NCBI RefSeq assembly: GCF_947507565.1
Contig: NC_089178.1
Location: forward strand, 620,001-684,000
Origin: Oscarella lobularis
Taxonomy: Eukaryota > Porifera > Homoscleromorpha > Homosclerophorida > Oscarellidae
DNA length: 64,000 bases
Direction of reading: 5' to 3'
Made by a program: the position numbers and the translations under genes. How positions within the stretch are numbered: position 1 is the stretch's first letter; every line of letters begins with the position of its first letter. Below the pieces are notes generated by a model that was given only the letters and a program-made list of their open reading frames with translations, was not told the origin of the DNA and did no database searches. Shown here one piece after another: positions 48,406-58,995 of the stretch.

Positions 48406-49475
48406 CTACGATTTGAGACCGCGGATAGTGATATCATAAATAACTTCTTCCACTTTTTTGATGTCGTACTTGAGACCGTCGAAACGCTTTCTCAGCGCGT
48501 CGTTCTTCAAATTGAGAAGTCGAAATCCGTCGTTCAGTTCAGCGAGAAACGCGGAAATCTTAACGGGACGACCGTAATCTCCAGCCGTCACGCTATTCAC
48601 AGCAAGTCGAGTCTAAGTAAGAGAGAGAATAAGGTCTCATGTACTTTGATTGCAAGCCGATTAATCAGACAGGTCTACATCCCTTGGGTATCAGTATAAT
48701 GCAAACTAAATAAATACATAGTATTGTGGGCCGAACTGTTGGTCAAAATTTTAACTAAAACAGGCTCTCTGTGCCAAGGTGCTGACTCCCTTACTACAGC
48801 TATACTTACCAACTCCGACGCAAGAGTAAGTAAACCCATCAGAAAGTCCTCCAAATCGACGTGAAACCCATTCGACGGCGAGACTTCAACTGAAAAACAC
48901 AACTCAATAGTATGCCATAGAGACGCGAGTACACTTTACCTCCCAACAAGGCACCAAGATCTTCGCGAGTGGCCAGCGTCTCCTTTTCCAAGTAAATAAG
49001 AAGTGCCGCTAGAAAGGTTAGTCTCTGAGTCACATTCCTCCAATGATCATGAAATCTGCAAAAAAGTAATTATTTAATTAACAAAAATCGCCCCCAATTC
49101 CTACAGTACCTGTAATATTCGTTCTGGGGTACTTTGTGTTTCAGATCAGCGTACTGCTCTCTAACGGCTGCGAATTTTTCCCGCGATTTTGCGCACAAAG
49201 ACGGAACTACACAGTATTTCAATCTATTCGCCTGCGCTATCGTCGATGCTCCTACTGTCCACGGACGACGTCTTGTGAATGCTCTGAAGGCCGTTGAGAA
49301 TTTCCCTTCCCGTTTGGTCCAATTCCCGAACTGATTTTCGAATTTCCTGCAGTGGATTCAAGACTAGACACTCGGACAACTGTCAAGTGCACATTTATAC
49401 CTCTCGAACGTCTTGCTCTTGCACAAAATAGTCCTGGCAAGCGAAAAAAAGGCCGGTTTCGGACTGCGCCGCCAT
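48406..49475 (-). CDS. TSN: Translin
   Basis: The exons 49401-49475, 49256-49346, 49110-49206, 48940-49055, 48810-48889 and 48406-48612 give 221 residues, close to the vertebrate 228. Landmarks: FHDHWRNVTQRLTFLAALLI, YLEKETLATREDLG, GFHLDVEDYL-like GFHVDLEDFLMGLLTLASEL, VNSVTAGDYGRPVKI and FRLLNLKNDALRKRFDGLKY. Translin binds RNA/DNA as an octamer and with TRAX forms the C3PO nuclease that clears siRNA passenger strands and processes tRNA. Its start codon lies 62 bases from the likely MED27 start on the opposite strand. Confidence 0.95.
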
Positions 49476-49536
49476 GCGTCGAGAAGAAGCGTGCGCTGCG
49501 CGTAGGTGCGCAGGCTACGGCGCATTGGTGCGAGTC

Positions 49537-51103
49537 ATGGACCAGCGAGACAAATTGGCCGACGCCCTGCTCTTAGCCAAGCAGCTCCGCTCGTCCGTTC
49601 ATCGCACTTTCGAGGGACTCGTCTCGCGCTATGTGTCCTTTGCGGAGTCGACGCCACTAGAGCCCCAGCCAACCCAACGGAGGCATCAGCGGCAGAACCT
49701 GCAAATCCAGGAAGAGCAGCAGCAATCGTCTCAGCCACCGGTAGTCCAACAACAGCAGCAGCAGCAACAACAACAGCAACAACAGCCGCAGCAGCCTCCA
49801 CAGCAGTCACAGCAGCAGCAGCAGCAACAGCAGCAGAAACAGAAGCAGTCGTCACAGCAACAGGAAGAACCGTCGACTCAACAGCAGCAGCAGCCGTCTC
49901 AACAGTCATCTCAGCAGCAGCAGCAACAGCAGCCGCAGCCGCCGCCGCCGCCGCCGCCGCAACCGTCTACGGTACACTTATGGCAGAATTTTTTCCATCT
50001 TATGTTTCTAATTAATTAAATACCTCAGCAACAATCCAGAGACGTACTTGACAAAAACAATCTGTTGAGGACGCTGCGTCGAAATTTGACTCACGTGCAG
50101 AAGTCTTTGACGTGAGCTGTAGAGATGTATTCAATACATTGTCAACTTTGTGCTACGTAGTGACCTGGAAAAAACGGTGACGTCGCTTGATAAGATGGAG
50201 TGCACGCCCTTGGCTTTGGGAAATAGCGGCCTTCTGAGCATGGACGCTGATCACAGCCAATTGGCTCTCTACAGTAATCTTATAAGAGGCCAGGAATGGC
50301 ATAAGAGGGTAAATAATTTAAGAAGATAACCTCGTTTTTTTCTGTAAATGAGTTGTGAGAAGGTGAAAATGAATGCCGACGTTTTAGCTGGTGCGATTAG
50401 AAAGAGAAAAGAGAAGACGCTGTTGACAGAAAGTCTGGCTAAATTTCGAAGGGATGACACTGATGATGACGACGATAATGATTCAAAGCTGGAGCATTGG
50501 CTTGCTCGCTTGCAGCAAGACTATCCTCAACTGAAAATTGAACAAGTATCAACACCAGAACATTTGACTGTTCTCCACGTGAGAAACGTCTCATCGGGTG
50601 GTTTGACTATTTGATCATTCTCCTTCTTAGATTGTCGCTAGGAAGGCGTTTGCTCTATTTGCTGCCTTGCATGGTCTCCAGATAGAAAAGGTAACAATTC
50701 TCAGTCTCCAAGAATGCGCAAACGTCAAGACGGCATTGTGGAAAACGTCCAAGTACGAGACCTTCAAACAGGCAAGTAAAACTACTCAAGCCTGAGTTAT
50801 TCGGCAAGCCTATTTTCTGGAAACCAACGTTTCAGTAGTTTGGGAACCGTAGAATACCTCAGGCTTGATTGCAATAAAACACACTCCTATTCTTCTATTT
50901 GCCTGCCAATCAGATGACAGATGACGGCACCGCTGAAGTCCTCAGGCTACAGCTACAGCATCCGCCACATGTTGCACTGGAAAAATTTCTGGTCAGTGAA
51001 TAGTTAGAACGATGGTTCCCCTACATATTTAGTTTGTCTTCTATAGGAATGGATATCAAGTCAGTCTACCAGTCCCATTCCACTACCAATCTCTTTGCTA
51101 TAA
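49537..51103 (+). CDS. MED27: Mediator complex subunit 27, with a glutamine/proline-rich insertion
   Basis: The exons 49537-49971, 50029-50111, 50161-50308, 50360-50578, 50631-50771, 50914-50991 and 51047-51103 give 386 residues. The N-terminus (LRSSVHRTFEGL) and middle (NSGLLSMDADHSQLALYSNL, WHKR) match MED27; HGLQIEKVTI and HPPHVALEKFLEWI fit its C-terminal half. MED27 sits in the Mediator tail/upper region that contacts activators. Two oddities: residues about 55-143 are almost all Gln with Ser and Pro, absent from vertebrate MED27 (~311 residues), and the protein ends shortly after FLEWISSQ, without the cysteine pairs that end vertebrate MED27. The fifth intron begins with GC (CAG|GCAAGT). 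I chose ATG 49537 over the in-frame 49474 because the family starts near LRSSV. Confidence 0.85.
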
Positions 51104-51187
51104 AAAGGAGTTCACTATATACGTATTATAAAAATAAACTGCTAATAGACTAAGTACATTAGGTACAGTAGATTGTAATAGATTTAA

Positions 51188-52299
51188 TTAAACGAGAGAG
51201 CTAGCGGAATTTCGTCTAACTCGCTTCCCTTTGAGATACGGTGCCCAGTCCTTCAGCTTGCAATAGCAAAAGAACGTTACAAAATTCGAAATGACTCCCT
51301 CATCGAACGGACTCTCGCATTCACTGTATGCCTTGAGATATGATATTCGCGTGTGCTTGACAAATTCCCACGTTGTCAGTCCCGTGGCAATGAGGTACAC
51401 GTGACAAATGACCAGTAGGAGAACGCTGAGAGCACCACACAGAAGAACGAGTATATCCAACGTGTATATGAAATTAGTATAGACCCACTGCGACCAGGTG
51501 TCTCTCTGAACCACAGCTGAGCTAAAAAATAAAACGTTCATCATATAGGTATCTTCACAATTACAATATGACAAAATAGTATTGTGAATAATACATTCAT
51601 CTGACGTCACCGATTAATCTTATGCCATATGGTGTGTGGGTGCGCCCCTCGGTCCCACAATGGCGTGATCGCCGAAAAGAGAATTTCTCTTACCACGTTA
51701 TTTTGAGCGCCCAGCAGACGAGAACGGACTCGACGATCAGAAAGATGACGTAGTAGCGATGATTGCGCTCGCCGACGCAATTCGCTATCCACGGACAGTG
51801 GTGATCGTAGCGTCGAACGCATCGATTGCAGTCGAGACAGTGCTTCGCGCGCACCGGCTGCACGACGAGACAGATGTCGCACAGTTGAGGACTGTAAGCG
51901 AACGATTGCGACGACGGCGACGATTTTTCGCGATTCGATTGGACCAGCGCGCGATACCCTTCGATCTAAGGGAGAAGGGAAGGGTAGTCGGGTTTAGGGG
52001 GAAAACGATTTCCGATAATTACTTTCGCGTCGTCGCGAGTCACGAAACCCGGGTTCATGTTGCTCGAAATGAAGTAGAACGCGATCGAAAGAAGAACTAG
52101 AAGAAGCATCGCCGCCGGAGCCCGGTAGCGCTTCTCCTGAAGCGCTCTATTCAGTTCTGAGGAAATACGGAAAATGTTCCTCGAACGGGGGACTCGCGTC
52201 GGACTTACCGGTATCCTGCACCAGAAGACTGCCAAAGATGAGCAGCGTTAAAACGCAGTGAAACGTTCTGACCGCGAAACCGTCCGAGAAGCAACCCAT
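51188..52299 (-). CDS. ZDHHC12: Palmitoyltransferase ZDHHC12
   Basis: The exons 52209-52299, 52023-52156, 51694-51965 and 51188-51521 give 276 residues. The order is TM1 ([13 protein letters not shown]), TM2 ([15 protein letters not shown]), MNPGFV, and the DHHC cysteine-rich domain ([31 protein letters not shown]). TM3 and TM4 follow, then the TTxE motif (TTWEF) and [10 protein letters not shown]. The C-terminal [15 protein letters not shown] and SPFDEG resemble ZDHHC12 more than other DHHC enzymes. It transfers palmitate to cysteines of target proteins in Golgi/ER membranes; the active-site cysteine of DHHC is present. Confidence 0.9.
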
Positions 52300-52408
52300 C
52301 CCTTTCGATGTCAACTCTAATCCCACGTGACCAGTTACGTCATCTCTCAAGGACTCGGTGACGTCCACCCCCACAAAAAAATAAGAACATGACTGCAAAT
52401 ATTCGGTT

Positions 52409-53547
52409 TTATAGTTTCTGGAATCGCTTGCGCACTATCCCCTCACAACGATTCAAAACGACTTCGAGATTGTCATAGGCCAGCGCATCAATCTCACATC
52501 GTCGCTCTGCCATGTCAGCATCTGCCATTTTGAAATAGTTCATTGCGACGAGCACGCGATCGTCTTCGAAATCAAACACTTCGGCGACTTCTCGTTTCAA
52601 CTTGACGACATTTTCGTGATTTTCGAGTGGCTGACTCAACTGCACTGACGTCGTCTCGTCAACCTTACTCAGAATGATCAGCGGCACGCAATTGCGCGAC
52701 ATCATGTATTCGAACACGTCAATCATATCGGCAACGTTCTCCTCTTCCAAATCGATTAGATCCAATTGAGGCATGACAAATACCACAGCATGCATGGGAG
52801 CAGGGCACTCGTCTTTGCCGTCAATGAACCAATCGGCCAGTTCTCTTGTGTAGACGTTGCCGGTGAAACCGTGACTGTCCCACAGGTTGAAGTGGGGCGT
52901 CACAGAATAACGAGTAAAGCGATCCTTTGCGGACGACTCACTCTCCCCGTCCAGGTGAGTGACTCTCGAATCTTTTGCCGATTGGAAAGCGGTCAATGTA
53001 GTGGCAACGATCGATGACTTGCCGGATTTGGGTGGACCGAAGAAGAGGACGTTGTACGCCTCAACAGTCTCGTCGGGGGGCTTACACTCAGCCATACCAC
53101 CATTGTAGTGACCTAAGAAAGGAAATCTCACTTTTTCAGCTCATCCTCAGCTTAATTATTAATTTTATTAATTTAATTTCAATTTTTATAACTGGCGTTG
53201 AAGTTCGTCTTACCGAAGTTCGTCTTTATTGGAAAGGTCTCCTCTGCCACGCCCCCGAGTCGTATAACGATCTCATCACGAAGGTTTCTCGCTCTCGCAT
53301 TTGCCTTCGGTTGCGCGCTTAGAACCGCTTCGCCTACGCCGTTGACTTCGATCGTCGATAGGGTTCCTTTCGCTTCGTCGTAGTAGTCGTTCGCTTCCAA
53401 AACGATTTCCTGTTCGTCGATGGGAGAATCCGTCCTGTTCGTCACTTTGATTCGAATCAAGTTGAGATCTCCAACTTTTCCGCCGGATTCCTGCTCGAAA
53501 GAGGCCTCGACGGAGACATTAGGCGCTGGCGACCCCTCCTCGGCCAT
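52409..53547 (-). CDS. P-loop GTPase-like protein with an N-terminal beta-sandwich-like domain
   Basis: Two exons, 53214-53547 and 52409-53112, join in phase (TTCG|GTAAGA to TTAG|GTCAC) to give 345 residues. Residues 1-111 are soluble and alternate like a beta-sandwich (NLIRIKVTNRTDSPIDEQEI). Residues from about 125 form a P-loop domain: Walker A GPPKSGKSS, a DxxG-type WDSHG, and ILSKVDE in place of NKxD. This suggests nucleotide binding in the manner of IFI44-like or other TRAFAC-related GTPases, but I cannot assign a family. There is no signal peptide or membrane segment. A second in-frame ATG at 53095 would give the P-loop part alone. The start lies 44 bases from that of the divergent triple-MLLE gene. 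Confidence 0.75.
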
Positions 53548-53591
53548 TTTACTCACGTGCTGTACGGAAACCAAACACCTAGCGCGTTAGA
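53548..53591. promoter_or_regulatory. 44-base gap between two divergent start codons
   Basis: The minus-strand P-loop gene begins at 53547 and the plus-strand MLLE gene at 53592. Their promoters and 5' UTRs must overlap each other or the neighbouring coding sequence. Inferred from geometry only. Confidence 0.4.
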
Positions 53592-54311
53592 ATGGACGAA
53601 CTCGGAGAACGACTCTACGCCGTTCTTTTCGACGATCATCCTCTGCTGGCACCCAAACTGACCGGCATGATGCTGGAGTTATCAGAAGAGGAGATCCGAG
53701 AAACAATTCGAAATCCCGAAACAAGGTGTCTAACAGTGGAACGCGCCGTCCAGACTTTGCTGCGAAGCCGACACGATGGGTATGACCTAATTAAATAAGA
53801 CGTCAACTGAGAAAACTCGTCTTTTTTTTTGTCTAGATTGAATGAAGATCTCACCTTTCCACTGGAGCAGTATCTAAGGGATGGTATGCTGACACATAAG
53901 GAAACGGCAGATCAGAAAGCTTTTCTCGGAGACAAGTTGTTTTACCTGATCCGGTATTTGGAAGGCGAGAAAGAAGACGAAGGAGACGAGGGAAGAGTCG
54001 ATGATGCCACAATCAGTAAGATCACCGGAGTTCTCTTGGAAATGAAAAGTGAAAACGTTATCAAACTACTCGTCGGCGCCGAGCCTCTAAAGGAGAAGAT
54101 AAGAGAAGTTAAAAATTTGATAGGCGGCTCGGTCGATGTTGGAGATCAGCTGTTTGAATTGGTGTCTAAAATGGAGCCAAGTCGGGCAGAAAAGATTACG
54201 GGAATGCTATTGGAAATGCAACCTGATGATATAAGAGCGGCTATAACGTCTCGCGCTGTGCTGCAGCAAAGCGTCAATAAAGCTGTGCAAATATTAGAAC
54301 AAATGAAATAG
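53592..54311 (+). CDS. Protein of three tandem MLLE (PABC) domains without RNA-binding domains
   Basis: Exons 53592-53779 and 53837-54311 give 220 residues. Three helical segments each carry the PABC signature: PKLTGMMLELS (about residue 20), ISKITGVLLEMKSENV (about 125) and AEKITGMLLEMQPDDI (about 183). Each is followed by the usual helices, for example SRAVLQQSVNKAVQILEQ, as in the end of poly(A)-binding protein. MLLE domains bind PAM2 peptides of translation and deadenylation factors; they are known from PABPC and the UBR5 ligase. No RRM, HECT or UBR domain is present, and the gene ends after the third MLLE. I infer a cytoplasmic adaptor or competitor for PAM2 proteins. Confidence 0.85.
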
Positions 54312-54578
54312 TTGTAAATAGTCTAAAAGACGTGGAGGCATCAAATTAAAAATAAGAATTTTAGTAGAAGAACTAGTGGGGCTGGCGGCACTGCAGAGCC
54401 TCTAAGCTGCAGAGCCTCTAAGGTTCCTAGTCTGACAGATCCCTGTGTGTTTATCCTATTACCTCATATTGTAGGCTCAAGTGGAGGCAAGTTGCTCCGA
54501 GCTTTTTCTGTTTTGAACAGTGTCCTGCTGAATTTCTCACGTGTCTTTCAGACGTGGCGGAGAAGAGGCACGACGTGC

Positions 54579-55606
54579 CTAGACAGACTGATGACCTTCG
54601 TTTTCAGCGTGAAATGAAGGCAAATTCGGAACAGGATCAAAATCTTCTTTGCAGGCCGATCTAAAGAAATTGACCTCGTGAATCATGCCGATCCTGTAGA
54701 TCTGAGTAGCAATGTCCACGTCGTATCTGAAGCAGTTCGCCCGTCTCACTACGACCATTACTCAGTTTCTCACCTATCACCGTGAGCTTCCACAAATTTC
54801 TCCCAGCTACTATCATCGTCGTAGCCCCTTATCCAAAACGAATACAGATTGCCGTTAACGGCGAAACCCTCCAGCTGTTCTTTCAGCCACCTCCACAGCA
54901 TATTACACGGCATCATAGCGATGATTACGTAGTAGGACGGAAAGCCGGCCAAGACGTTAGGAGCGAGCGCGCAATAGTCTGCCGCAGGTTGCCCTAGAGC
55001 GACTGCGCCCGGTCGGTCGATGTGCCACTGCTCGAACATTGCGTCTACGTGCAATCTAAACATCTAAATCGGGAGTTACGAGATGGGAATCAAAAGCGTT
55101 TCGTCTTACCGTAGCCTTTTCTTCGGCGAACGCCTCCAAATCAGGAAGTTCGACGCCAGCTTTCTCGCTAAGAAGCTCTAACGTTTTCATGCCTACAGTA
55201 GATTACGAATTGTTTAGTGGCTGCGTACAGTGTAGACTCTACTGTGCGTAGAGGCGGTCTAACTTCGATAACAATAGACGGCATCCTGTACGGTGTATCC
55301 GCCGTACTCCCTCGGGTCAAGAGAGCCGTTTCTGATTCCCAAGATGAACTTTGTGTTGAGCGCTTTTTCGGCCACGTCGCGAGTGCTCTCGAAGAGATCG
55401 CGAGCGAGTTGACGAGATCCGTTCGCCTACGAAAGGCTTCAGATCGAAGCAAAGTCTCTACAACGCGACGAGATCGGCTACCAGGTCGTTGCAATATCGT
55501 TTCTCTCTCGAAGGATGTATATATATACACGCAACGTGCCAACAATGGGCGGCGAAACGAAAACAGAAGCGGTGGGAATGACGGGCGATCGCATGTGTGT
55601 GCGCAT
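54579..55606 (-). CDS. TenA/THI-4/PqqC-type (haem-oxygenase-like fold) protein
   Basis: The exon near 55290-55436 reads SRQLARDLFESTRDVAEKAL, then LGIRNGSLDPREYGGYTVQD, like the opening helices of TenA proteins (short helix, then a F/Y-x-x-Y-x-x-QD motif). The exon near 54790-55067 has PSYYVIIAMMPCNMLWRWL and YSFWIRGYDDDSSWEKFVE, and the last exon has IYRIGMIHEVNFFRSA and ends at 54579-54581; both fit the C-terminal helices. TenA enzymes hydrolyse thiamine breakdown products; animal members are poorly studied, so the substrate is unknown. The 5' exon is uncertain: the only upstream ATGs in range are at about 55593-55606. Confidence 0.65.
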
Positions 55607-55660
55607 ACCAGAAACCTTATTTATTTATTTTTCGACGAAAGAATTTACCTTCTTTGAGAA

Positions 55661-57654
55661 TCAGGTCATCAGCACATACGCCAATACTCCGAGCAGTGCC
55701 ACGACTGCAGAAGCGATAGCATAGAACCCAGCTGAAGCTGAAGAAATGGCTTGGAAGATTTCTTGGACACCATTGGAAATAATTTACTTTTCGCTGAATC
55801 TGACGTCCTTTGTTGCTTAGTTTGCTGTTGGGGCTCGGAAGCGGTATCCTTCGTTTGCGGCTCTTCTCGAGTTTCCTCTTTCAAAGAATCTGACAACAAT
55901 AAATAAATTATATTGGCAATAAATTATCGAATTTACTACCAGGGAAGTGCTCTTCCGACCAAAGGCGATCAGCTTCAACTTCTACGTCAAGCATCTCTTT
56001 GAAACGTTCCACCACATCCTAAAACTAGAATTACACCGGTCTTGTCTAAAAAGAATCCTCATTGACTGCTCCTCGCCTTATCAGACTCATCCCTAAACGC
56101 GTAATCGCAGGCAGAAAGAAACCCCTGACAAAGCGGAGCAAATATTCGTCTGGGAAAGCCGTGTCTTCCGCCTGCCAGCCGAGTGCCTTACAACAACAGT
56201 TCACAAGAAAGCGAGAGGCAGCAGATGTAAGCGTCACCTCCGTCTCTAACGTCTTCGACGAGCAGTTGGCATCTCGCAAGAAGGCTTCGGGTTAGGTCTT
56301 CTCTAAGAGCCTGATATAACGAGAGAAAAGGAATTAACTAAAGATGAGAGGAGTGCATCTGTCCTTTTTACTTGTACAGCCTCGCCTATAGTCGCCTTAT
56401 TATGAACGTACGCACAGCCATGAATCGATCCTTGTAAATGAACTAGAAACGACGCCTCGACGGATTTAAACGACGTTTCAGTGAAAGTCTAGAAATAGCT
56501 AAATAAATTCATTCAATCTATACAGATAAGAGTGCGTACTTGCGGCAGAAAAAAATTCACTTCGTGTTCTTTCTTTTCCGTTCCTTTTCCTTTCTAAAAG
56601 ATCATTACAACTACTATGACGTTGAAGTTCATATTTTCTCACTCACGTGATGACCTGATTTTTCTATAAGATCATCACTGGATTTCCTCTCGCCATCGAA
56701 GAGGAACAGCGAGTTGGACAGGGACTCAAGTCTTTGTCTCAAATTGCCATAAAGAGCTCCCACGTTTCCCTTGAGAACGTCCTTCTCAAGAGCGATGCTT
56801 TGATTGTCAACGTAAAAGGAGCAGAACAATCGATGCCACTTGGACAAGAACGACTGAATTTTCAATTCCGCTGGCCTGGCAGTGGACTAAAACCCACAGT
56901 TGCATAACCAATTCAACAATACATAAATAAATAAATAAATAATTTCTACCTTCTGATCTGATATGTCCAACGTTCTACAAGTATTCCTAAAATATCATAT
57001 CGTCTCATTAGCGAGCGCCGTCTCGTCAAAATTCACGCCTACTTTCTCGTAGACGAGCAAATCTGCAATACAATTCGATCGCTAATCTTCTCCTCCGTCA
57101 TTTCACATCCAACTTTGAGTTCATAGGCGCGATCGCACGCCCGGCACGTGTTGAAGACAAGCTGACGTAACTGAGCCTGAAAGGCGCGCGCGGCGTCTGG
57201 CGCGGCGACGACGTAAACGCCGACGACAGTCAGTCCACCGGGTAACATACGCATAACCTGATGGAGAAGGAATATAAATAATAATTATTTTATTTTTTCA
57301 GATACGAATCCATAACCTTGACAGAGTGACTGACTCACCTGCTTCGCATGTTCGATGGCCCACTTGTCGTCGACTGCAATCTTTCCACCTGAAAAATTTT
57401 ACTTTGACGACTTTTTCAATGCTTCCAAGCGTCTAGCTGCACCATCGGACTCGTTCTCGTCCTGAGGAGTCGGGATCAAGCAGGCTACGTAGTCTCTTCG
57501 AGCGGTTAGCTACGGAAAGGACGCTGTGGCGAGTTCTCAATCTCAAGCAAGCTTTTACGTGTCCAATGAGAAGCCCAAATTCCCACGTGCCCTTTTCGAT
57601 CAGTGAGTGGATTCGCTTCTGCGCTTGGTCTTCCAAAAGTACACTTCGTCCCAT
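55661..57654 (-). CDS. ODR4: ODR-4 homologue, ER membrane protein for GPCR trafficking
   Basis: The start is ATG 57654 (MGRSVLLEDQAQ), matching the MGR start of vertebrate ODR4; GTWEFGLLIGH follows the family's GLLIGQ motif. The next exon has MRMLPGGLTVVGVYVV and MTEEKISDRIVLQICSSTRK, both diagnostic. Further exons run down to about 55680, and the last encodes a C-terminal membrane anchor (GFYAIASAVVALLGVLAYVL) before the stop at 55661-55663. In nematodes ODR-4 helps odorant receptors reach cilia; in mammals ODR4 works with UFSP2 at the ER. Several intermediate exon limits were not fixed. Confidence 0.9.
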
Positions 57655-57909
57655 GATCACGTGACAATAAGAAACATCCCGTGTAACCAGAAATAGAGGA
57701 GGAGGGTTAGCATGGTAATGTACTGTAAATATTTAGCATTAAATGTGTTATAACACGCATGCCGTGTCACGAACTACTGCAGTGCGAGGCTCGGTCTCTT
57801 CGTTTCTGCGTGCGGGTTGCGACGTCCGCGCAAAACCTCACTTTGATATCTACAGAACGGACGTGTATAGATTCAGTTAGTGACCATTGTGTGATCCAGT
57901 CTGTATACA

Positions 57910-58623
57910 ATGCATCGCCTCTTTTCGCTCGTCTTCGCTCTTGCCGTCGCCATCTCGTTCGCCAACGTCATCGTCCCGAAGACGTGCATACCCAGCGGCT
58001 ACTATCACAAGCCCGAACCGTCTAACGAGACAAGCGCCAATTTCACAGGAGCATGCGCCACGTGGAAATCCCATTCGTGCTGCACAACGCAAACGGCTCA
58101 GCTGATCGACGCGCGCGGCGATCGCGATCTCTACGACTTCCACTGGGACGACTGCGACACAATCTCCCCGGCGTGTGAGTATTACCTCAAAGCGGAGAGC
58201 TGCTTCTACGAGTGCAGTCCGGATCTGGGTCCGTACTCGGCAGGCGGAGGTAAGATTCGTCATGTGCCTATATGCGCAGACTACTGCGACGCGTGGTTCG
58301 AAGCGTGCCGAAGCATCAAATTGTGCGCAGCCAACTGGCTCGAAGATTTCGTTCAAGAGAAGAACGGCACCCGTTATCACTGCGTCAATCGGACGCAAGC
58401 TGCTTGTCGCACGTTCGAGCAAACGTACACGAACGGAAAGGGGCTTTGCGAGATCATGTGGGGCCAGTCGTTTCGCTACGAAACGAGCACGTCCGCAACG
58501 TGTTTTCGAATGGATTCAGCCACTTCAGCTAGCAGCTCTGGATGTGTCGTCACGGCAACGCGCGCGTTCACGGCTGTCACCGCTATCCTCCAGCTCTTCT
58601 GTCTCGTGATTTACTGTTTTTGA
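57910..58623 (+). CDS. Folate-receptor-like GPI-anchored protein
   Basis: A single exon of 237 residues with a signal peptide (LFSLVFALAVAISFANV). The cysteine pattern is that of the folate receptor/riboflavin-binding family: SHSCCTTQTAQ, FHWDDCDTISPACEYYL, SCFYECSPDLGPY, the PICADYCDAWFEACR core and CAANWLEDF. A hydrophobic C-terminus (AVTAILQLFCLVIYCF) after a Ser/Ala-rich stretch fits a GPI-attachment signal. It probably binds folate, riboflavin or another small ligand at the cell surface. Several ligand-contacting tryptophans of vertebrate FOLR1 cannot be matched with certainty, so the ligand is open. No introns are evident. Confidence 0.88.
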   Translation: MHRLFSLVFALAVAISFANVIVPKTCIPSGYYHKPEPSNETSANFTGACATWKSHSCCTTQTAQLIDARGDRDLYDFHWDDCDTISPACEYYLKAESCFYECSPDLGPYSAGGGKIRHVPICADYCDAWFEACRSIKLCAANWLEDFVQEKNGTRYHCVNRTQAACRTFEQTYTNGKGLCEIMWGQSFRYETSTSATCFRMDSATSASSSGCVVTATRAFTAVTAILQLFCLVIYCF

Positions 58624-58995
58624 AGGAGGGAACTTGACGTAGTCTACATAGTTTTGAACTCGTATTGTCGTAGTAGACTAGTCCCTGTGATATGTCGCAA
58701 AATAAGAGCTGTTGTGTGGCTCATAGCCGCTGTCCCATACGTGCTCCGTCTGATTCGAAACAACTACAAACGACGCTCGAAAGTCGGGCTTGCTCTTACT
58801 GTACGACTTCACTTTTAGACTAGTCTCTAGTGGCCGGATCTCTCCAAAGGAGCAATCGATTGGGACGGCAGGTGGAAAAATCCAGATCGAGCGCGCTCTG
58901 CGAGACAACATAGCCACGTAAGAACTTGAGCAGACCGGATTCCGTAGTTCCACGATTTGATACGAACTGCGCATGTCTAATTACTACATCCTGTA
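58624..58995. other. Intergenic; nothing recognised
   Basis: No exon with family resemblance is visible between the folate-receptor-like gene and the decayed first member of the basic-protein family. Confidence 0.5.

Noticed and set aside
49506-50015. Alanine-rich frames on both strands over the MED27 Gln region
   Set aside because: CAG/CAA repeats read in other frames give Ala/Ser/Val runs; only the Gln frame continues into recognisable MED27.
50309-50359. Seeming out-of-frame junction in MED27 if exon 4 starts at ATGAGTTGTGAG
   Set aside because: Using the AG at 50358-50359 (GTGAG|AAGGTG) restores phase 0, so no frameshift exists.
57877-58422. 181-residue minus-strand frame over the folate-receptor-like gene
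   Set aside because: The plus strand has a signal peptide and the full family cysteine pattern; the antisense frame has neither.
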